The notes: a model not told the origin generated them from the sequence alone. A DNA stretch of 64,000 nt from JAOZHU01 sp964506435 (GCA_964506435.1 CAZDLK010000003.1:1-64000), one strand, 5' to 3'; numbered from the stretch's first letter, positions 9,069-18,568 are shown. Numbers and translations: made by a program.

Positions 9069-9418
9069 TTTTCACTCATATTCTCCTTTTTCTTTCTCAA
9101 CATCACACGCGTTTGGTGACCGCATGTAAGACACGTAATCACCAAATGAGGCTCTCTCCGCTGCTTAACTCGCACACGGCAATTTTCTCCAGACACAAGC
9201 AGCGCATTGCAGTTTCTGCAGATTCGGCGCCTGTATTCAGGCGGCATGCGTATTTTGGCAGCCATAGCGATTTTCCTTGCAGTTGCCACGTAGCGGCTGG
9301 CGAGTTGAGGATTTTCCCTGCGAATCGTTTCAGCTTGCTGGAACAGGATTTGTATGCGCTGTTTAGCTATTTGCTTTGTGGTGGAATCCATGTTTAAAGT
9401 TTCGCTTCCTAAATGCAA
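9065..9418 (-). CDS. rnp4: RNase P protein component 4 (Rpp21/Rpr2)
   Basis: Archaeal homologue of Rpp21, a protein subunit of RNase P, which removes 5' leaders from tRNA precursors. An N-terminal helical region (LASRYVATARKIAMAAKIRMPPEYRR) is followed by a zinc ribbon with CRNC and CLTC cysteine pairs. These features and the small size fit the family. The annotated ATG at 9418 gives 117 residues; the methionine at 9391 (MDSTTKQIAKQ) matches family starts better. It is the first gene of a two-gene unit with the CRM-domain protein. Confidence 0.9.
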   Translation of the reverse strand: MHLGSETLNMDSTTKQIAKQRIQILFQQAETIRRENPQLASRYVATARKIAMAAKIRMPPEYRRRICRNCNALLVSGENCRVRVKQRREPHLVITCLTCGHQTRVMLRKKKENMSEN

Positions 9419-9535
9419 AGCAGGTGTTCAGTAATTTAAAAGGAATCCTTTGTTCATAACAGTTTTGTTGATGAGTAGAGTTGCCGTGATTTTGAATTTT
9501 AAATTCAACTGCTTTTTAGGGCATTTTTTTGTTTC

Positions 9536-9802
9536 TCAAGTTTGTGAAGCAGCGTCTCTTAGAAACTTGCGCCGCCACCTAAGCTGAACGTGAACTCTCT
9601 GCACTAAGTCCTTTTTCTCCATAGCCGCGAGGCTGCGGTGAATCGAGTTGTACTCTTTCGTTTTGTAATCTACCAGCTTGCCGAAAACGACTTCTGCGAG
9701 TTCTTTTGTCGTCATTTCAGGCTTGACTTCTAAAATTTCCAGAATCTTCCGTTGATTTTTTGAAAGACGTCGCATCTCCCCTCTCCCAGAGAGAGTTAGC
9801 AA
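9536..9802 (-). CDS. Small winged-helix DNA-binding protein
   Basis: An 88-residue protein that is almost entirely one winged-helix domain: LSKNQRKILEILEVKPEMTTKELAEVVFG, then NSIHRSLAAMEKKDLVQRV. The basic tail (LRWRRKFLRD) may contact DNA. The methionine at residue 10 (start 9775) is an equally likely start. It stands alone between the RNase P gene and the degenerate mobile region, and could belong to either. Its target is unknown. Confidence 0.6.
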   Translation of the reverse strand: MLTLSGRGEMRRLSKNQRKILEILEVKPEMTTKELAEVVFGKLVDYKTKEYNSIHRSLAAMEKKDLVQRVHVQLRWRRKFLRDAASQT

Positions 9803-9929
9803 CAGTTATTTATATAATCAATGCTTAGAAAATCGAGGCTGTTATTGTGTCGCCTCCGTTTTTCTGCAGATCCTGTCCCTTTATGTTTTTTTGATAGCGT
9901 GTGTTAATTATTTTTGGGGTGGGGGTTTT

Positions 9930-9938
9930 GTTTATATG
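9930..9938 (+). promoter_or_regulatory. TATA-like element of the RHH-like gene
   Basis: GTTTATATG lies about 27-30 bases before the GTG start at 9963. With normal archaeal spacing the transcript would begin at or beside the start codon, so this gene is probably leaderless. Confidence 0.4.
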
Positions 9939-9962
9939 ATTTGTTTATAGTGTGGTGGTTGT

Positions 9963-10310
9963 GTGGTTAAGGTGTTTAAGGGGTTTAGGTTTGGTTCTGA
10001 GTTGTATGGTGGTTTTAAGCGGTTGGCTTCTGCGGGTGGTTTTACGGTGACTGGGGCGTTTGAGCGGTTTATGGAGTTGTGTGTTGATGGTGGGGTTTTG
10101 GTTTTTCCTGAGAAGGGTGTGGAGGGTTTTGAGGCTGAAGCGCGGGTGTTTGTGGATTGGCTGCGTAAGGGTAAGCGTTTTTACCGTGGGGAAGGAGGTG
10201 AAGAGGTGAATATTTCCGGGCGGTTAGTTTGGCTGTTAACTCGTGTGCATGATGTGAAATTGAGAGGCGAGATGGAGGAGCGGTTGAAAAAATCTGTTCC
10301 AGAGGAGTAA
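9963..10310 (+). CDS. Putative ribbon-helix-helix protein of a decayed mobile element
   Basis: A 115-residue protein with GTG start. The first 45 residues (FKGFRFGSELYGGFKRLA, then GGFTVTGAFERFMELC) fit a ribbon-helix-helix DNA-binding pattern of one strand and two helices. The remainder is unassigned. Its coding strand is strikingly rich in G and T and almost free of C, unlike the flanking genes. It lies 37 bases from, and convergent with, the truncated terminase gene, so both probably belong to one old viral insertion. No function is established. Confidence 0.5.
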   Translation: MVKVFKGFRFGSELYGGFKRLASAGGFTVTGAFERFMELCVDGGVLVFPEKGVEGFEAEARVFVDWLRKGKRFYRGEGGEEVNISGRLVWLLTRVHDVKLRGEMEERLKKSVPEE

Positions 10311-10347
10311 CGGAGACATTGAAGGCTTTTGTGTGGGACGCTTCTGG

Positions 10348-11463
10348 TTATCTGGGGACTATGACGAGGAATGGTTCGGGTTCTGCTTCTTTGCTTGCGT
10401 AACATGCCAGAGCTAAGGCGTAGAGTTGGTCGTCATATCTGCCTTTTGGGTGACGGAATTTTAGGTGGATTCGTTCTTGTGCCGTGTTAGGCTTCAAGTA
10501 CTCGTATTGTTGCTCGTTAATTTGGGCTATCAGCTGCTTGTCCGGTCCGTGGATTAGCAGTTGCTTTTTTTCCATGAGCAATTTTAGATAGTTCAGCATG
10601 TTCTCTTTTTCGACATCGGTGAAGAATACACCCTTGATGTTGGAGATTTCTATGTCTTCCAGTTCGTCAACTACGGCGTCGCCTATGCCTGTTTTGTCCA
10701 CGTACATGCCGTCAAGGTTGAAGGCTTGGTGGGTTTTGGCGGCGTAGGCGATGACTTCGGGGTAGGGTGTGCTGAGCGGAAACTGGCGTTTGTGGATGAG
10801 GCGGACGTGGTTTTTTTCGGTTAGCTGGACGACTGCGAGTACGCTGTAGTCTATTTGTTTGCCCAAATCTAAGCCTGCGAAGTATCTACCGTGCAGGTGT
10901 TGCGGGTTTAGGTGTTCTATGTCTTTGATGTATTGGTCTGGCGAGGTTGGGTTGTCAAGTTCTGGATCTATGCATGCTGCAATCAGGTCCATGGGGAAGA
11001 ACGTTTGGGTTGACTCAATCCATAGAGCTTCGACTTCTCTTTGCCATTCCTCTTTAGTCATCATTTCTCGCCATTCGACCAGTTGCGTTTTGCTCACGAG
11101 TGGGCTGGAGTCGCTTGGATAATGGTGTATTGAGTAACGTTGTGTGTCCAGGAATGCTTTGCGGAAGACATGGTCGAAAGCCATTGGCGTTCCGCTCATT
11201 ACCAGGGCTGCGTCTGGCTTTGTAAGCATCATCATTATTTCGCTGGTGACCATTTCGCTTGGGATTATGCTTGCTTCGTCTAGGAATATGTAGTCTGGGT
11301 GGTATCCTCTGAGTTTATCCGGGGAGCAGGGCAACGCCACAAGCTTCCCATCCAACGCCGGTTTAAGCTTGATTATTGTGCGCGTGGTTCCGGGATGCTG
11401 AAGCATTTCACGCATGAGAGGGTTTGCTCTGATGGTGGAGATGCAGTAGTCAAACATAATCAT
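10348..11463 (-). CDS. 5'-truncated phage-type terminase large subunit
   Basis: The 371 residues cover the Walker B and coupling region of the packaging ATPase (YIFLDEASII, then ALVMSGTPM) and the RNase-H-like nuclease domain. The nuclease acidic motifs are FAGLDLGKQIDYSV, MYVDKTGIGDAVVDEL and GRYDDQLYALALACYA. Terminase large subunits pump viral DNA into capsids. The Walker A part, usually about 100 or more residues, is missing. Just before the ATG an in-frame RQS, typical of the residues preceding this region, is cut off by TAG at 11473-11475 and a further stop at 11485-11487. The protein therefore lacks its ATP-binding P-loop and is most likely a dead provirus remnant. Confidence 0.82.
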   Translation of the reverse strand: MIMFDYCISTIRANPLMREMLQHPGTTRTIIKLKPALDGKLVALPCSPDKLRGYHPDYIFLDEASIIPSEMVTSEIMMMLTKPDAALVMSGTPMAFDHVFRKAFLDTQRYSIHHYPSDSSPLVSKTQLVEWREMMTKEEWQREVEALWIESTQTFFPMDLIAACIDPELDNPTSPDQYIKDIEHLNPQHLHGRYFAGLDLGKQIDYSVLAVVQLTEKNHVRLIHKRQFPLSTPYPEVIAYAAKTHQAFNLDGMYVDKTGIGDAVVDELEDIEISNIKGVFFTDVEKENMLNYLKLLMEKKQLLIHGPDKQLIAQINEQQYEYLKPNTAQERIHLKFRHPKGRYDDQLYALALACYASKEAEPEPFLVIVPR

Positions 11464-11489
11464 GCTTTGGCGCTAGATTATTTTCAAGT

Positions 11490-11777
11490 TTAGTTTTGCA
11501 TGTAAGGGTTAATTTTCATGTTTATTTTTCTTTTAGGGAGATTTAGGAATCTTTCTCGACTTATTCCTGCTTCTCTCAGTATGGTTCGTATAAGCCCAGG
11601 TTTAATGTCTTTTGCAGAATGCACCGTTATTACTATTCGGGTTTTTCTACTGTCTATTCAATAGTGGCGTGAGAGTCTTTCTGGCAAATAATTTTGAAGC
11701 CTTCTTTCTAAGATTTTAACTATCTTGTTCGGACCTATCGATGGAAGGATAAATATTATCCTATAATCTCCATCCAC
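11490..11777 (-). pseudogene. hicA: Frameshifted hicA toxin remnant
   Basis: Three pieces in different frames reconstruct a HicA-type mRNA interferase. The first is LPSIGPNKIVKILERR, matching the HicA N-terminal strand and helix. The second is GFKIICQKDSHAT, which keeps the catalytic-histidine motif. The third is ITVHSAKDIKPGLIRTILR followed by EAGISRERF, matching the C-terminal half. Two frame changes and stop codons interrupt it, so it cannot make toxin. A GTG near 11777 would be the original start. It sits just behind the truncated terminase. No convincing HicB antitoxin is visible further upstream. Confidence 0.7.
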
Positions 11778-12112
11778 GAGCTACACAGAAGAAATGGTGT
11801 CGGTCTATCAGAAAACGGTCTATTTTTCAACTAACAGTTCGGCGAGTATGTTAAACATTAAACGCCTTTTCACATCAACTGTCGCTCCATCATCCGATGA
11901 GAATTGATGCATTATATTAGAACTTGACCATACAGCTGATTATAGGATGATTGTTGAAGTTCAAAAATAAGTTTAGCATACAATAAAACTTGGATTTCTT
12001 TGACAAGCATGTACCTTGGCGCTATTTGGGCATATTTCTAGTAGTTGGATTATCAAAAATGAGGATTTCTATTCTAATGGTTTAAAAGGTCCAAATGGGT
12101 GTGCGTGCGTTG
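11778..12112. other. 335 bases with no recognisable gene
   Basis: Only short frames of up to about 50 codons occur on either strand and none resembles a known family. A hicB antitoxin gene would be expected next to hicA but no HicB pattern could be found. The stretch is probably eroded DNA between the mobile remnant and the glycan locus. Confidence 0.5.
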
Positions 12113-13264
12113 CTAAGCTTCAATTACTTCTCTGTATTTTTGAACTAAAAATTCAATATTATTGTCTAAATTAAATTCGTTTTTTGCGCGTTCAAACCCT
12201 TTTTCAGAGAACCGTTTCCGTTTTTCATCATTAATAATAAGGTCTGTGATTTTTTGGGAAAGAATAACAGAGTTATTCGGTGGAACAATGAAACCATCTA
12301 CTTGATCATTTACTACATATGGTAATCCACCCACATTTGTGACTACAACAGCACACTTAGACGCCCAAGCTTCTAATAGTGTTAAGGGTAATCCTTCGGT
12401 GAGGCTGGGTAGGACAAAGATGTCTGTCATTGCGTATAGATCGAACAGTAGTTCATCACTGATTTTAGGCCAAAGAAGTACGTGTTTGTCTAATTTGGCG
12501 TTTTTTATGGTTTGTTGAAGATTAAGTAAATAATTATGATCGAATGGATAGCCAGTTAGGATGGTAACGTATTTGTCTCTTGTTGTTTTAGGCATTATTT
12601 GTAGAGCTTTTAGAAGAATGTGTTGCCCTTTTTGGGGGGAGAATCTTCCAACTTGGGTGATTATTAGTCTGTTTTCAAATCTGTATTTGGCTTTGATTGT
12701 GGCTTTATTCTGTTTTTGGAATTTTTGAGGATCAACGCCGTTTGGCATATAATAAAGGTTGTTGGGTGTATAGCCAAACATACTGCTGACGTTTTCGTAG
12801 TCTTTTTTTGATACGCAGAAGATTTTGTTTGAATTCAGGAAGTTGTCTTTTACGATTTTTATTTTGAATAGGTAGTTCAGTGGATTGCCTACGGTTGGTT
12901 TTTTCCAGAAAAAGCCATGTGTGGTGATTACATAGGGCTTTTTTAGAGCAGGTCTTAGAAATCGACATAATGTGTCGAAAGTGTTGAAGTGCGCGATATC
13001 AAATGAAAGAGATTTTAGACATTTTTTCATTGGTATTGAGAATTCTAGGTATTTTAGTTTGTGCAAAGGTGCTCTGCATATCAGAATTGGCCCATTCTGT
13101 TCATATGTAATGTTTTTGTCTTTTGATGGTGCTAAGATTGTTACGGTTAACCCTTTCTCTGACAGTTTCTGGGAGATAACTTCAACATATTTTTCAGTTC
13201 CGCCATAGGAAACTGGCGGAAAATATTTGGTAACCATCAATATTGACGTCATAAGATTCCCCAA
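12113..13264 (-). CDS. GT4-family glycosyltransferase
   Basis: A 383-residue GT-B-fold retaining glycosyltransferase. The N-terminal domain opens with KYFPPVSYGGTEKYVEVIS, the acceptor-side glycine motif. The C-terminal domain has LIITQVGRFSPQKGQHILLKAL and the donor-binding E-x7-E motif EGLPLTLLEAW. GT4 enzymes transfer sugars from nucleotide-sugars to growing glycans on the cytoplasmic face. It is the last gene of the minus-strand glycan locus and lies 45 bases after the methyltransferase gene. Methionine 4 is an alternative start. Confidence 0.9.
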   Translation of the reverse strand: MGNLMTSILMVTKYFPPVSYGGTEKYVEVISQKLSEKGLTVTILAPSKDKNITYEQNGPILICRAPLHKLKYLEFSIPMKKCLKSLSFDIAHFNTFDTLCRFLRPALKKPYVITTHGFFWKKPTVGNPLNYLFKIKIVKDNFLNSNKIFCVSKKDYENVSSMFGYTPNNLYYMPNGVDPQKFQKQNKATIKAKYRFENRLIITQVGRFSPQKGQHILLKALQIMPKTTRDKYVTILTGYPFDHNYLLNLQQTIKNAKLDKHVLLWPKISDELLFDLYAMTDIFVLPSLTEGLPLTLLEAWASKCAVVVTNVGGLPYVVNDQVDGFIVPPNNSVILSQKITDLIINDEKRKRFSEKGFERAKNEFNLDNNIEFLVQKYREVIEA

Positions 13265-13309
13265 ATTTCAATACGGTTCAAGTGATGTTGAGTTTCTAGT
13301 GATTTTATC

Positions 13310-13969
13310 TTAGATTGGATAGAGTTTTTTGAGTAATGGTCCTAAGCGTTGTTTTTTGGAACGTTTTTTTACACACACTAAGTAGCAAGAAAAAATGGGG
13401 AAGAACAAGGATAATGGTGCAAAGAGTACTTTCAAAATAGGAATTGAACGCCCATTTATGCAAAATCCGCTACCTACGACTAAATAGTTTCGTGAACGGA
13501 AATCTTTGACGCGCCATTTACTTATGTGTGCATCATATTTGTTGAATCCTTCGGGGCCTATTGTACCTTCTCGATAAGGTGAAATGTGAGGTGTACTAAC
13601 TATGACGGTGTTTTTACTTGTTCGTTCTATCTCATTTAGGACCTTAGTTCCATCGCTTTTTTCTATATGTTCAAGCATTTCTATGGCTAACACGACATCA
13701 AAAACATTTTCTCTGAAAGGTAAGAAGGCAGCGTGACAAAGCACGACATCATCGTAGATTTTGTGAGATTTTACTCGCTTTAAGCTTGGAAGAAAGAGGT
13801 CTGTACCTATTAGAAGCTCGGGAAGAGTGTTTCCAGTTCCTTTATTAGTTCGATACCAACAGGTTCGGATAAGACTGCCCCATTTACCCCAACCACAACC
13901 AACATCTAGAATAGTATAACCATCAATAAGAGGGATAACCAATTGATCAATTTCCAAAGGACTCGACAA
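13310..13969 (-). CDS. Class I SAM-dependent methyltransferase
   Basis: The SAM-binding motif I is ILDVGCGWGKWGSLI (about residues 19-33). A later VLAIEMLEHIEKSDG matches the motif 3/4 region of class I methyltransferases, and TVIVSTPH follows. A hydrophobic, basic C-terminus suggests membrane association. In this position it may methylate a sugar or a lipid-linked glycan, but the substrate is unknown. It follows the large membrane protein gene by 22 bases in the same transcript direction. Confidence 0.8.
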   Translation of the reverse strand: MSSPLEIDQLVIPLIDGYTILDVGCGWGKWGSLIRTCWYRTNKGTGNTLPELLIGTDLFLPSLKRVKSHKIYDDVVLCHAAFLPFRENVFDVVLAIEMLEHIEKSDGTKVLNEIERTSKNTVIVSTPHISPYREGTIGPEGFNKYDAHISKWRVKDFRSRNYLVVGSGFCINGRSIPILKVLFAPLSLFFPIFSCYLVCVKKRSKKQRLGPLLKKLYPI

Positions 13970-13991
13970 AGAAATTCACCTATAGACTTGA

Positions 13992-16373
13992 CTATAAACT
14001 GAACACACGAATATAATATAAACTACAAGTAGACTGTGAAATTTTGCTCGAATACACAAGGGCTATACGGGATACGGTACCTCCTGAAACTATTTCATCA
14101 AGGTTAAGGAAAAAAACTCTTGAACCATTCCAAGATGGAAACTTCCAGTAGCGACCTAAAACAGTACCATTAATGTCATAAAAATCAAGAGCAATAGTAG
14201 CACCATTAGGATCAGCCTTTATTTCCAGAAAATTGTAGGCAGATGAATTGATTGACAAACCTCTACGGGCTATCCACATATCAGTCTTCTCAGAGTCTAA
14301 TTTCAATAAGGGAACATCACTGTCATTAAGAATTAAGCCATTATGTGGAATCCACTCAGAAAAAGAATTGTCTTCAAAAGTAATTTCTTTTGGCACAATC
14401 TCACCAGTTTTTGAGAAAATATCCCATCGAGTAACCCAAGACTCGATTTCGGCAACTGACAGATTTTTAACAGCGTAAACATTTTGATGAACTTGAACCA
14501 AAAGAGGTTCTTCGAAAATATCGGGAGAATAGAATGTTCCAATTTCATGACTATTAACAAGAAGAATAGAATAGTCACTCAAAACGTCTTTGGAATAGCT
14601 AGGTCTTTCACTCATACTTGATAAAGGTTGACTGAGATTACCTGAAAATAGACTTGCAAGATTGCCCACATAAAGAGATATGTTACTGATGTCGGGTAAA
14701 AAGAAATAAGCTGCCCATTGCCAGTAGTGCGGTATTGATTCATTATTTGACCAGCCAGACGGTTTCATTATAAAAATAGTCTGCTGAGAAGAATACTCGT
14801 CTTTTATCCATTGAAGCGCTTCTAGTTCTTCAGGAGGCAAAGAATAGGGTGAAAAATAAGAATATGAATTCGTCCGTATCAGCGCGCCATTAAGTAGGAC
14901 CAAACACAATAAGACTAACGAGAGATATTTAGGTAAAGACATCCATTTAGAATGCGAATTGAAGTGTATTTTCAAGGGAAAAGAATGGGTTTGGACATAA
15001 GAACTAACACGTTCTACAATGAAGCTAAAACCAATAGCTGCAAGTATAGGAAATGGGTAATAAAGGACAAATCGATAACTTTCGAGCAAATTGGTCACAC
15101 AAAGCATACATGATACGCAGGTAAGCCAACTGAGCATTAAAAACGAGAAATAAAATTGCCTTTTTCTTCCATTTTTAATAGAATATAATAAACTAAAGAT
15201 AGAAATAATTGCGAAAAACAACAAATATGCATTGTCAAGAAATATGCTTGGCCAAGTTTTTTGAAAAGTAGTAACCCATACAACAGGAGAAAGTGACTCA
15301 AGAGAAAAGTTACCGCCAAGAATACTTGGAATAAACGCGATTACGGGTTGTTCAAGCCTTCCATAAAGACTAAAATTATAAAGATCGAGTAACAAAACAA
15401 CAATTGGTACGGGAAGATATATTTTAAGCGTGTTTTTAAGAAGATTTACTCCATTCTTGAAATTATAACTAAAAATTACGGCGTTAAACAAGAACACAAT
15501 TATTGTTAAAAATATGGCGGTAAAGGCATGTTGAGCACAAATCAACAGAAGTAATGCTAAACAAAAATAGAGAAAGACTTTACGACCGTCAACAAAATAG
15601 ACAAAATAACAAGTCAAAAACAGCAACAATAATGATAAACTGAGCAGATTCTTGAAAAGGACTGCGGAAGTTGCTAGTGTCTGTAAGGAAACTGCTGTAA
15701 AAATAACAGATAATGAAGCAAGTTTTTTACTGTTTGTGCATTTATTAACAAAAATAAATGTGACCAATAAATAAAAGAGTCCAAGCACCAAAGGAGCAAA
15801 TTTTATCAGTGAATCCCAAGAAATCCCTGCTGCTCTGAATGGAAAGAATAATGAAAAAGTTAAGATTGTTGGCAACAAATTGATTAATCGCCAAGCACCA
15901 AGGCGACCAGCACCAAGAGTTACTGTTTCAAGCTGGTATATGTAAATTCTTGCATCGGTACCTATTGGCAAAGCGAACCTAAAATGTTGATATATTTGAA
16001 TGAATAGTAAGAGACCGACGCCTAAACACAGAAGTAATTTGTAATTGAACGATACTACGTGAGGTTCGTCAGTAACAAAACTTTCTGGTTCTGAAGAACC
16101 GTGAACGTGTTTAAGTTGTCTTAGTTTATGGAAAATCCAACAGACGGGTATGCACAAACCAAAGAAGATAATTATCGCCACAAAATAGGGAGCGACCGAT
16201 TGTATTGAAGTGTCGGCATCTATTAGAAAATGTGTCAGAAAGCTCAGTTGGTATTCTGGATTGGCTTGATAAACAAACGGCTCAACTATTGCTAAAGAAA
16301 AGAGTGAAAGAGCCAATATCAGAAGCCCCGTCAAAAACATCAGTAACACATGTGTTCTATTTAGTTTCAACAA
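13992..16373 (-). CDS. Large GT-C-like polytopic membrane protein
   Basis: A 793-residue protein with about a dozen transmembrane helices in the first 510 residues and an outward C-terminal domain of roughly 280 residues. The first large external loop carries LPIGTDARIYIYQLETV, whose acidic residue sits where GT-C glycosyltransferases place their catalytic Asp. The last 130 residues look like a beta-rich carbohydrate-binding fold (WIARRGLSINSSAYNFLEIKAD). GT-C enzymes use polyprenyl-phosphate sugars on the outer membrane face. The exact family is uncertain and no metal-binding signature is decisive. Base composition is AT-richer than the flanking glycosyltransferase genes. Confidence 0.65.
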   Translation of the reverse strand: MLKLNRTHVLLMFLTGLLILALSLFSLAIVEPFVYQANPEYQLSFLTHFLIDADTSIQSVAPYFVAIIIFFGLCIPVCWIFHKLRQLKHVHGSSEPESFVTDEPHVVSFNYKLLLCLGVGLLLFIQIYQHFRFALPIGTDARIYIYQLETVTLGAGRLGAWRLINLLPTILTFSLFFPFRAAGISWDSLIKFAPLVLGLFYLLVTFIFVNKCTNSKKLASLSVIFTAVSLQTLATSAVLFKNLLSLSLLLLFLTCYFVYFVDGRKVFLYFCLALLLLICAQHAFTAIFLTIIVFLFNAVIFSYNFKNGVNLLKNTLKIYLPVPIVVLLLDLYNFSLYGRLEQPVIAFIPSILGGNFSLESLSPVVWVTTFQKTWPSIFLDNAYLLFFAIISIFSLLYSIKNGRKRQFYFSFLMLSWLTCVSCMLCVTNLLESYRFVLYYPFPILAAIGFSFIVERVSSYVQTHSFPLKIHFNSHSKWMSLPKYLSLVLLCLVLLNGALIRTNSYSYFSPYSLPPEELEALQWIKDEYSSQQTIFIMKPSGWSNNESIPHYWQWAAYFFLPDISNISLYVGNLASLFSGNLSQPLSSMSERPSYSKDVLSDYSILLVNSHEIGTFYSPDIFEEPLLVQVHQNVYAVKNLSVAEIESWVTRWDIFSKTGEIVPKEITFEDNSFSEWIPHNGLILNDSDVPLLKLDSEKTDMWIARRGLSINSSAYNFLEIKADPNGATIALDFYDINGTVLGRYWKFPSWNGSRVFFLNLDEIVSGGTVSRIALVYSSKISQSTCSLYYIRVFSL

Positions 16374-16432
16374 CTATTACAACCCCCAAATGCAATAAAA
16401 TAACACTGCTAACAGACCAATATCAAACAGAA

Positions 16433-17401
16433 CTAAACTTCAAGGCTGGAACGTGCTTGGAGTGTTTTTTTGATGTTTTTTATGTTCCAAGTTATTGCTT
16501 CTTTCTTGGCTTTGATTAGTTTTGGGTTACTTTTGCTTTTCATGTAACCACTAAAACGCGGAAACAGACGTATAGCAAGTTTCCGAATCGGCGAAATCGC
16601 TAATAATAAATCTATTCCAGTTCTTAGCACCAAACAATACGTAAGAGCAAAAAACATATACCGCAAAGGAAAATTCTTTATAATGAACCTAATCTGCGTT
16701 CTATTCAAATAGTAATAACCAAGATAGCTAAACTTTCCAACGGTGCTACTGCCTTTATGCCAAAAAACTGCTGAAGGCACATAAACAACTCTGTAACCTG
16801 CACGCTTAACTCTCAAACAAAAATCCGCGTCCTCATGATAGATGTAATAATCAGGGTCACACAATCCCACCTTCTTGAGAACATCTCGGGTAGTAAGAAT
16901 AACACCACAATAATCGACATCCTTCTGAAAATTATACTCACCAGAATCAATCCTATTCTGACCAATAACAGGAGTTTCACCAGTAAAAAAGTTAATTTTT
17001 CCTCCAGCCGAATCCAAAATTTTATTCTTCCCATATGAAAAACGTTTTCCACAAACAATCCCAATATCAGGTGAACTATTAATCGCCTTAACCAATTCGC
17101 CAAGCCAATTCTTATCCACAACATCATCATTATTCAAATCAAAAACAATCAAATCCCCCTTCGCAACCATAATTCCATAGTTAATAGCCTCGCCAATCCC
17201 AATTCGCCCTTTCCGCAACAACTTAACTGTAGGAAATTCTTTTTCAACCATCTCAGGAGCACCATCTTGCGAAGCAGCATCAACAACAATGATTTCATAA
17301 TTCGAATAGTTAGAACACGCCAAAGACAAAAGGCATTCCCTAAGATGCTCTTTCCCATTATAATTAGAAATTATTATTGAAACCAAATCAGAACCACTCA
17401 T
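16433..17401 (-). CDS. GT2-family glycosyltransferase with C-terminal membrane segment
   Basis: A 322-residue GT-A-fold enzyme. The N-terminus VSIIISNYNGKEHLRECLLSL and the acidic VFDLNNDDVVD give the nucleotide-sugar and metal site. HEDADFCLRVKRAGYRVVYVP holds the family's catalytic Glu-Asp region. A hydrophobic segment (about residues 250-272) and a basic C-terminal tail suggest membrane association. It resembles rhamnosyl- or galactosyl-transferases of surface polysaccharide loci, but donor specificity cannot be read. Confidence 0.88.
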   Translation of the reverse strand: MSGSDLVSIIISNYNGKEHLRECLLSLACSNYSNYEIIVVDAASQDGAPEMVEKEFPTVKLLRKGRIGIGEAINYGIMVAKGDLIVFDLNNDDVVDKNWLGELVKAINSSPDIGIVCGKRFSYGKNKILDSAGGKINFFTGETPVIGQNRIDSGEYNFQKDVDYCGVILTTRDVLKKVGLCDPDYYIYHEDADFCLRVKRAGYRVVYVPSAVFWHKGSSTVGKFSYLGYYYLNRTQIRFIIKNFPLRYMFFALTYCLVLRTGIDLLLAISPIRKLAIRLFPRFSGYMKSKSNPKLIKAKKEAITWNIKNIKKTLQARSSLEV

Positions 17402-17445
17402 TCTTCACAAACCCATCAACACACAACTTAAAAAGAACACCATTA

Positions 17446-18564
17446 TCATCTTGGAGAAACCAACAACTGAGAATACAAATCTATCAGAATCTTCTCCATA
17501 ATAGACCAATTATACTTCTGCTCAAAAGCCAACCTGCCCTCAAGACCAAATCTAGCACAAACCTCAGGATGCTTTTGCAAATAATCAATAGCACGTCGTA
17601 TAGCATTCACATCATATTCAACTTGAATGCCAAAAGGAATCTCAACCAAAAAACCTGACAAATTGGTAATAACAGGAACACCCAACAACATAGCTTCATA
17701 CAACTTATTCGGCGCAGCAACCTTATTTATAGGCAAACTCTGATCATAAAGCACAGGAATAACATCAGCACTCCGTTCGAGTCTAAGCGAGTCATCAAAA
17801 CTTAACTGACCAACATACCTAAAACACCGAAAAGAACATAAACGCGCAAACAAATCATCATCAATAACACGCCCCGCCACAATGAACAACACGTTGTCCA
17901 AAACATTAACAGCTTCCACAACTTCCAACAATCCACGATAGGGGGCAACAGCACCAGCATAAATTACACGAAAAACATTCTCAACTTCACAGTGTGTATT
18001 AGCTTCAGAAGAAAAAGAGTGCTTAGGTGGACAATTCATTATGATCCTAGTCTGTTTCAATGCAACACAACTAAAAAAACGTAAACGCTCCTCAGACACC
18101 ACTACCAAAGCATCAGCTTTAGAGGCAGCATAAAGCTCAATAGGTTTGATAAACGTTCCTAAAAACTCACTTTTGGCCTGAATTAGCAAAGTGAAAGTGT
18201 CAAAAACATCAAAAACAATTTTCACATTACGTACAAGAAATCTATAGACTAAACTTGGCAAAACGGTATCTAGATCACAAGCATGAACAAGCGCAGGTTT
18301 TAACTGCAACAACTTTGTCAAGCACCAAAGCCAAAAAAGAGGATAATAGAAAACAATAGCAAATGTTCTATAAGGAGCACTAAGATGAAACCTAAAAATA
18401 CAATAATTACTTGCTTTAGACTCAAAATACTTAAAGTTTCCCTCACGATCCCAAGCCAACACTGCCACGTTAAAACCATAGGACGTAAGAGATCTCACCT
18501 CTTTTTCTACACGCGGATCGGATACAACAGGATTGCTTCTAACAAAAACAATCAAAAATAGCAC
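17446..18564 (-). CDS. GT4-family glycosyltransferase
   Basis: A 372-residue GT-B enzyme. The N-terminal SDPRVEKEVRSLTSYGFNVAVLAW is typical of a GT4 subgroup that includes WcaL/YpfP-like relatives. ALVHACDLDTVLPSLVYRF marks the acceptor domain and NKLYEAMLLGVPVI the donor-binding motif. It begins 4 bases after the methyltransferase gene, so the two are translated together. There is no signal peptide, and the enzyme acts in the cytoplasm or at the inner membrane face. Confidence 0.87.
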   Translation of the reverse strand: MLFLIVFVRSNPVVSDPRVEKEVRSLTSYGFNVAVLAWDREGNFKYFESKASNYCIFRFHLSAPYRTFAIVFYYPLFWLWCLTKLLQLKPALVHACDLDTVLPSLVYRFLVRNVKIVFDVFDTFTLLIQAKSEFLGTFIKPIELYAASKADALVVVSEERLRFFSCVALKQTRIIMNCPPKHSFSSEANTHCEVENVFRVIYAGAVAPYRGLLEVVEAVNVLDNVLFIVAGRVIDDDLFARLCSFRCFRYVGQLSFDDSLRLERSADVIPVLYDQSLPINKVAAPNKLYEAMLLGVPVITNLSGFLVEIPFGIQVEYDVNAIRRAIDYLQKHPEVCARFGLEGRLAFEQKYNWSIMEKILIDLYSQLLVSPR

Positions 18565-18568
18565 ACAA

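Noticed and set aside
11473..11475. TAG before the terminase as a possible pyrrolysine codon
   Set aside because: Some archaea read TAG as pyrrolysine, but a second stop follows nearby upstream and the P-loop region is absent, so truncation explains it better.
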